Assembly: GCA_017537515.1 (NCBI GenBank)
Contig: JAFYKO010000113.1
Coordinates: 1 to 5,439 of the forward strand
Origin: Clostridia bacterium
GTDB lineage: Bacteria; Bacillota; Clostridia; Christensenellales; UBA1242
Direction: 5' to 3'
Length of the DNA: 5,439 nucleotides
Every line of letters starts with the position of its first letter. Within the stretch, counting starts at the first letter, position 1. The translations under genes and the position numbers were made by a program. Under the pieces are notes generated by a model. It had not been told where the DNA came from. It was given only the letters and a program-made list of their open reading frames with translations, and did no database searches. Below are positions 5,293 through 5,439 of the stretch, one piece after another.

Positions 5293-5439
5293 CTACGCCA
5301 GGTTTAAACAAAAGCTCGGACGGACGCCGCGGCTGTTGCTGACATGGCAGTTGTCGACGCGCCCAAGGTCGTAGACGATGTAAGCGAAGTCAGTGCCGTA
5401 GTAGTGGCCGGAGCGGAGCCACCAGTAAGAGGAAGAAAC
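5293..5439 (-). CDS. DUF6273 / C-type-lectin-like protein, C-terminal part only
   Basis: The last 48 codons plus TAG of a gene entering from the right edge. The peptide carries YWWLRSGHYYGTDFAY (5-20), then VYDLGRVDNCHVSNSRGVRP and FCLNLA at the end. The WWLRS...GVRPxxxLxL pattern is the C-terminal signature of DUF6273 proteins and of related FGE-sulfatase/C-type-lectin-fold domains, common as large paralogous sets in gut Firmicutes. I name the family from this motif without a search. The segment is about 58% G+C (85 of 147), against roughly 27-37% in two rows sampled from the plus-strand genes. Forty-one of 48 codons end in C or T, and the peptide has no Lys, Glu, Gln or Met. Such NNC/NNT-rich composition is typical of variable regions made from AAC/AAT-rich templates. 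The start, signal peptide and other domains are outside the window. Confidence 0.75.
   Translation of the reverse strand, partial: VSSSYWWLRSGHYYGTDFAYIVYDLGRVDNCHVSNSRGVRPSFCLNLA
5294..5329. repeat. Direct repeat, copy 2 (DUF6273-like 3' end)
   Basis: Partner of the copy at 5173-5208, lying at the end of the longer DUF6273-like reading frame. The perfect 12-mer occupies 5318-5329 and encodes the GVRP part of the signature on the minus strand. Confidence 0.8.

Noticed and set aside
5120..5311. 63-codon minus-strand frame across the right-hand intergenic region
   Set aside because: It reads through both terminator hairpins and out of frame with the GVRP...LNLA ends; the peptide looks random.
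5082..5439. CRISPR array
   Set aside because: Only two diverged copies of a coding repeat (26 of 36 identical) with an 85-base interval containing a terminator; no array-like repeat-spacer structure.

Overview
The window looks like chromosomal DNA from a low-G+C Gram-positive bacterium, most likely an uncultured gut-type member of the Clostridia. The reasons are A/T-rich genes with A-ending codons, strong purine-rich Shine-Dalgarno sites, a SigA-like promoter, a DivIVA-type coiled-coil protein, a firmicute-style Lgt with a GRIGCxxAGCCYG motif, and a DUF1846 (UPF0371) protein. The species is not identifiable from sequence alone.

Layout. Positions 1-292 (minus strand) hold the N-terminal half of a membrane-anchored lytic transglycosylase that runs off the left edge. 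A 99-base divergent intergenic region carries a good plus-strand promoter (324-352). From 392 to 5081 five plus-strand genes form one tight run: a DUF1846 protein, lgt (lipoprotein diacylglyceryl transferase), an unrecognised membrane protein, a DivIVA-like protein and a U32-family tRNA hydroxylation protein (TrhP type). Gaps are 7 and 16 bases, and two junctions overlap by 23 and 56 bases. A candidate internal promoter (3008-3036) could drive the last two genes separately. The run ends at a bidirectional hairpin terminator (5141-5170).

The right end (5172-5439) is different in character. It is G+C-rich and read on the minus strand. It holds the last 48 codons of a protein with the YWWLRS...GVRPxFxLNLA C-terminal signature of DUF6273 / C-type-lectin-like proteins, then its own terminator, then an orphan second copy of the same gene end (GVRPAFVLNLA-stop), then the terminator shared with the plus-strand operon. 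The 48-codon piece has 41 codons ending in C or T and contains no Lys, Glu, Gln or Met. That resembles a hypervariable, adenine-mutagenised (diversity-generating retroelement type) or recombination-shuffled variable region. It is the most interesting part of the window, but it is cut off by the right edge and no reverse transcriptase or template repeat is visible here.

How the genes fit together: the lytic transglycosylase, lgt, the membrane protein and the DivIVA-like protein all point to envelope biogenesis and cell growth. The DUF1846 and TrhP-type genes are soluble proteins co-transcribed with them. If secreted or surface-exposed, the DUF6273-like product would be an accessory protein whose neighbours have been reshuffled.
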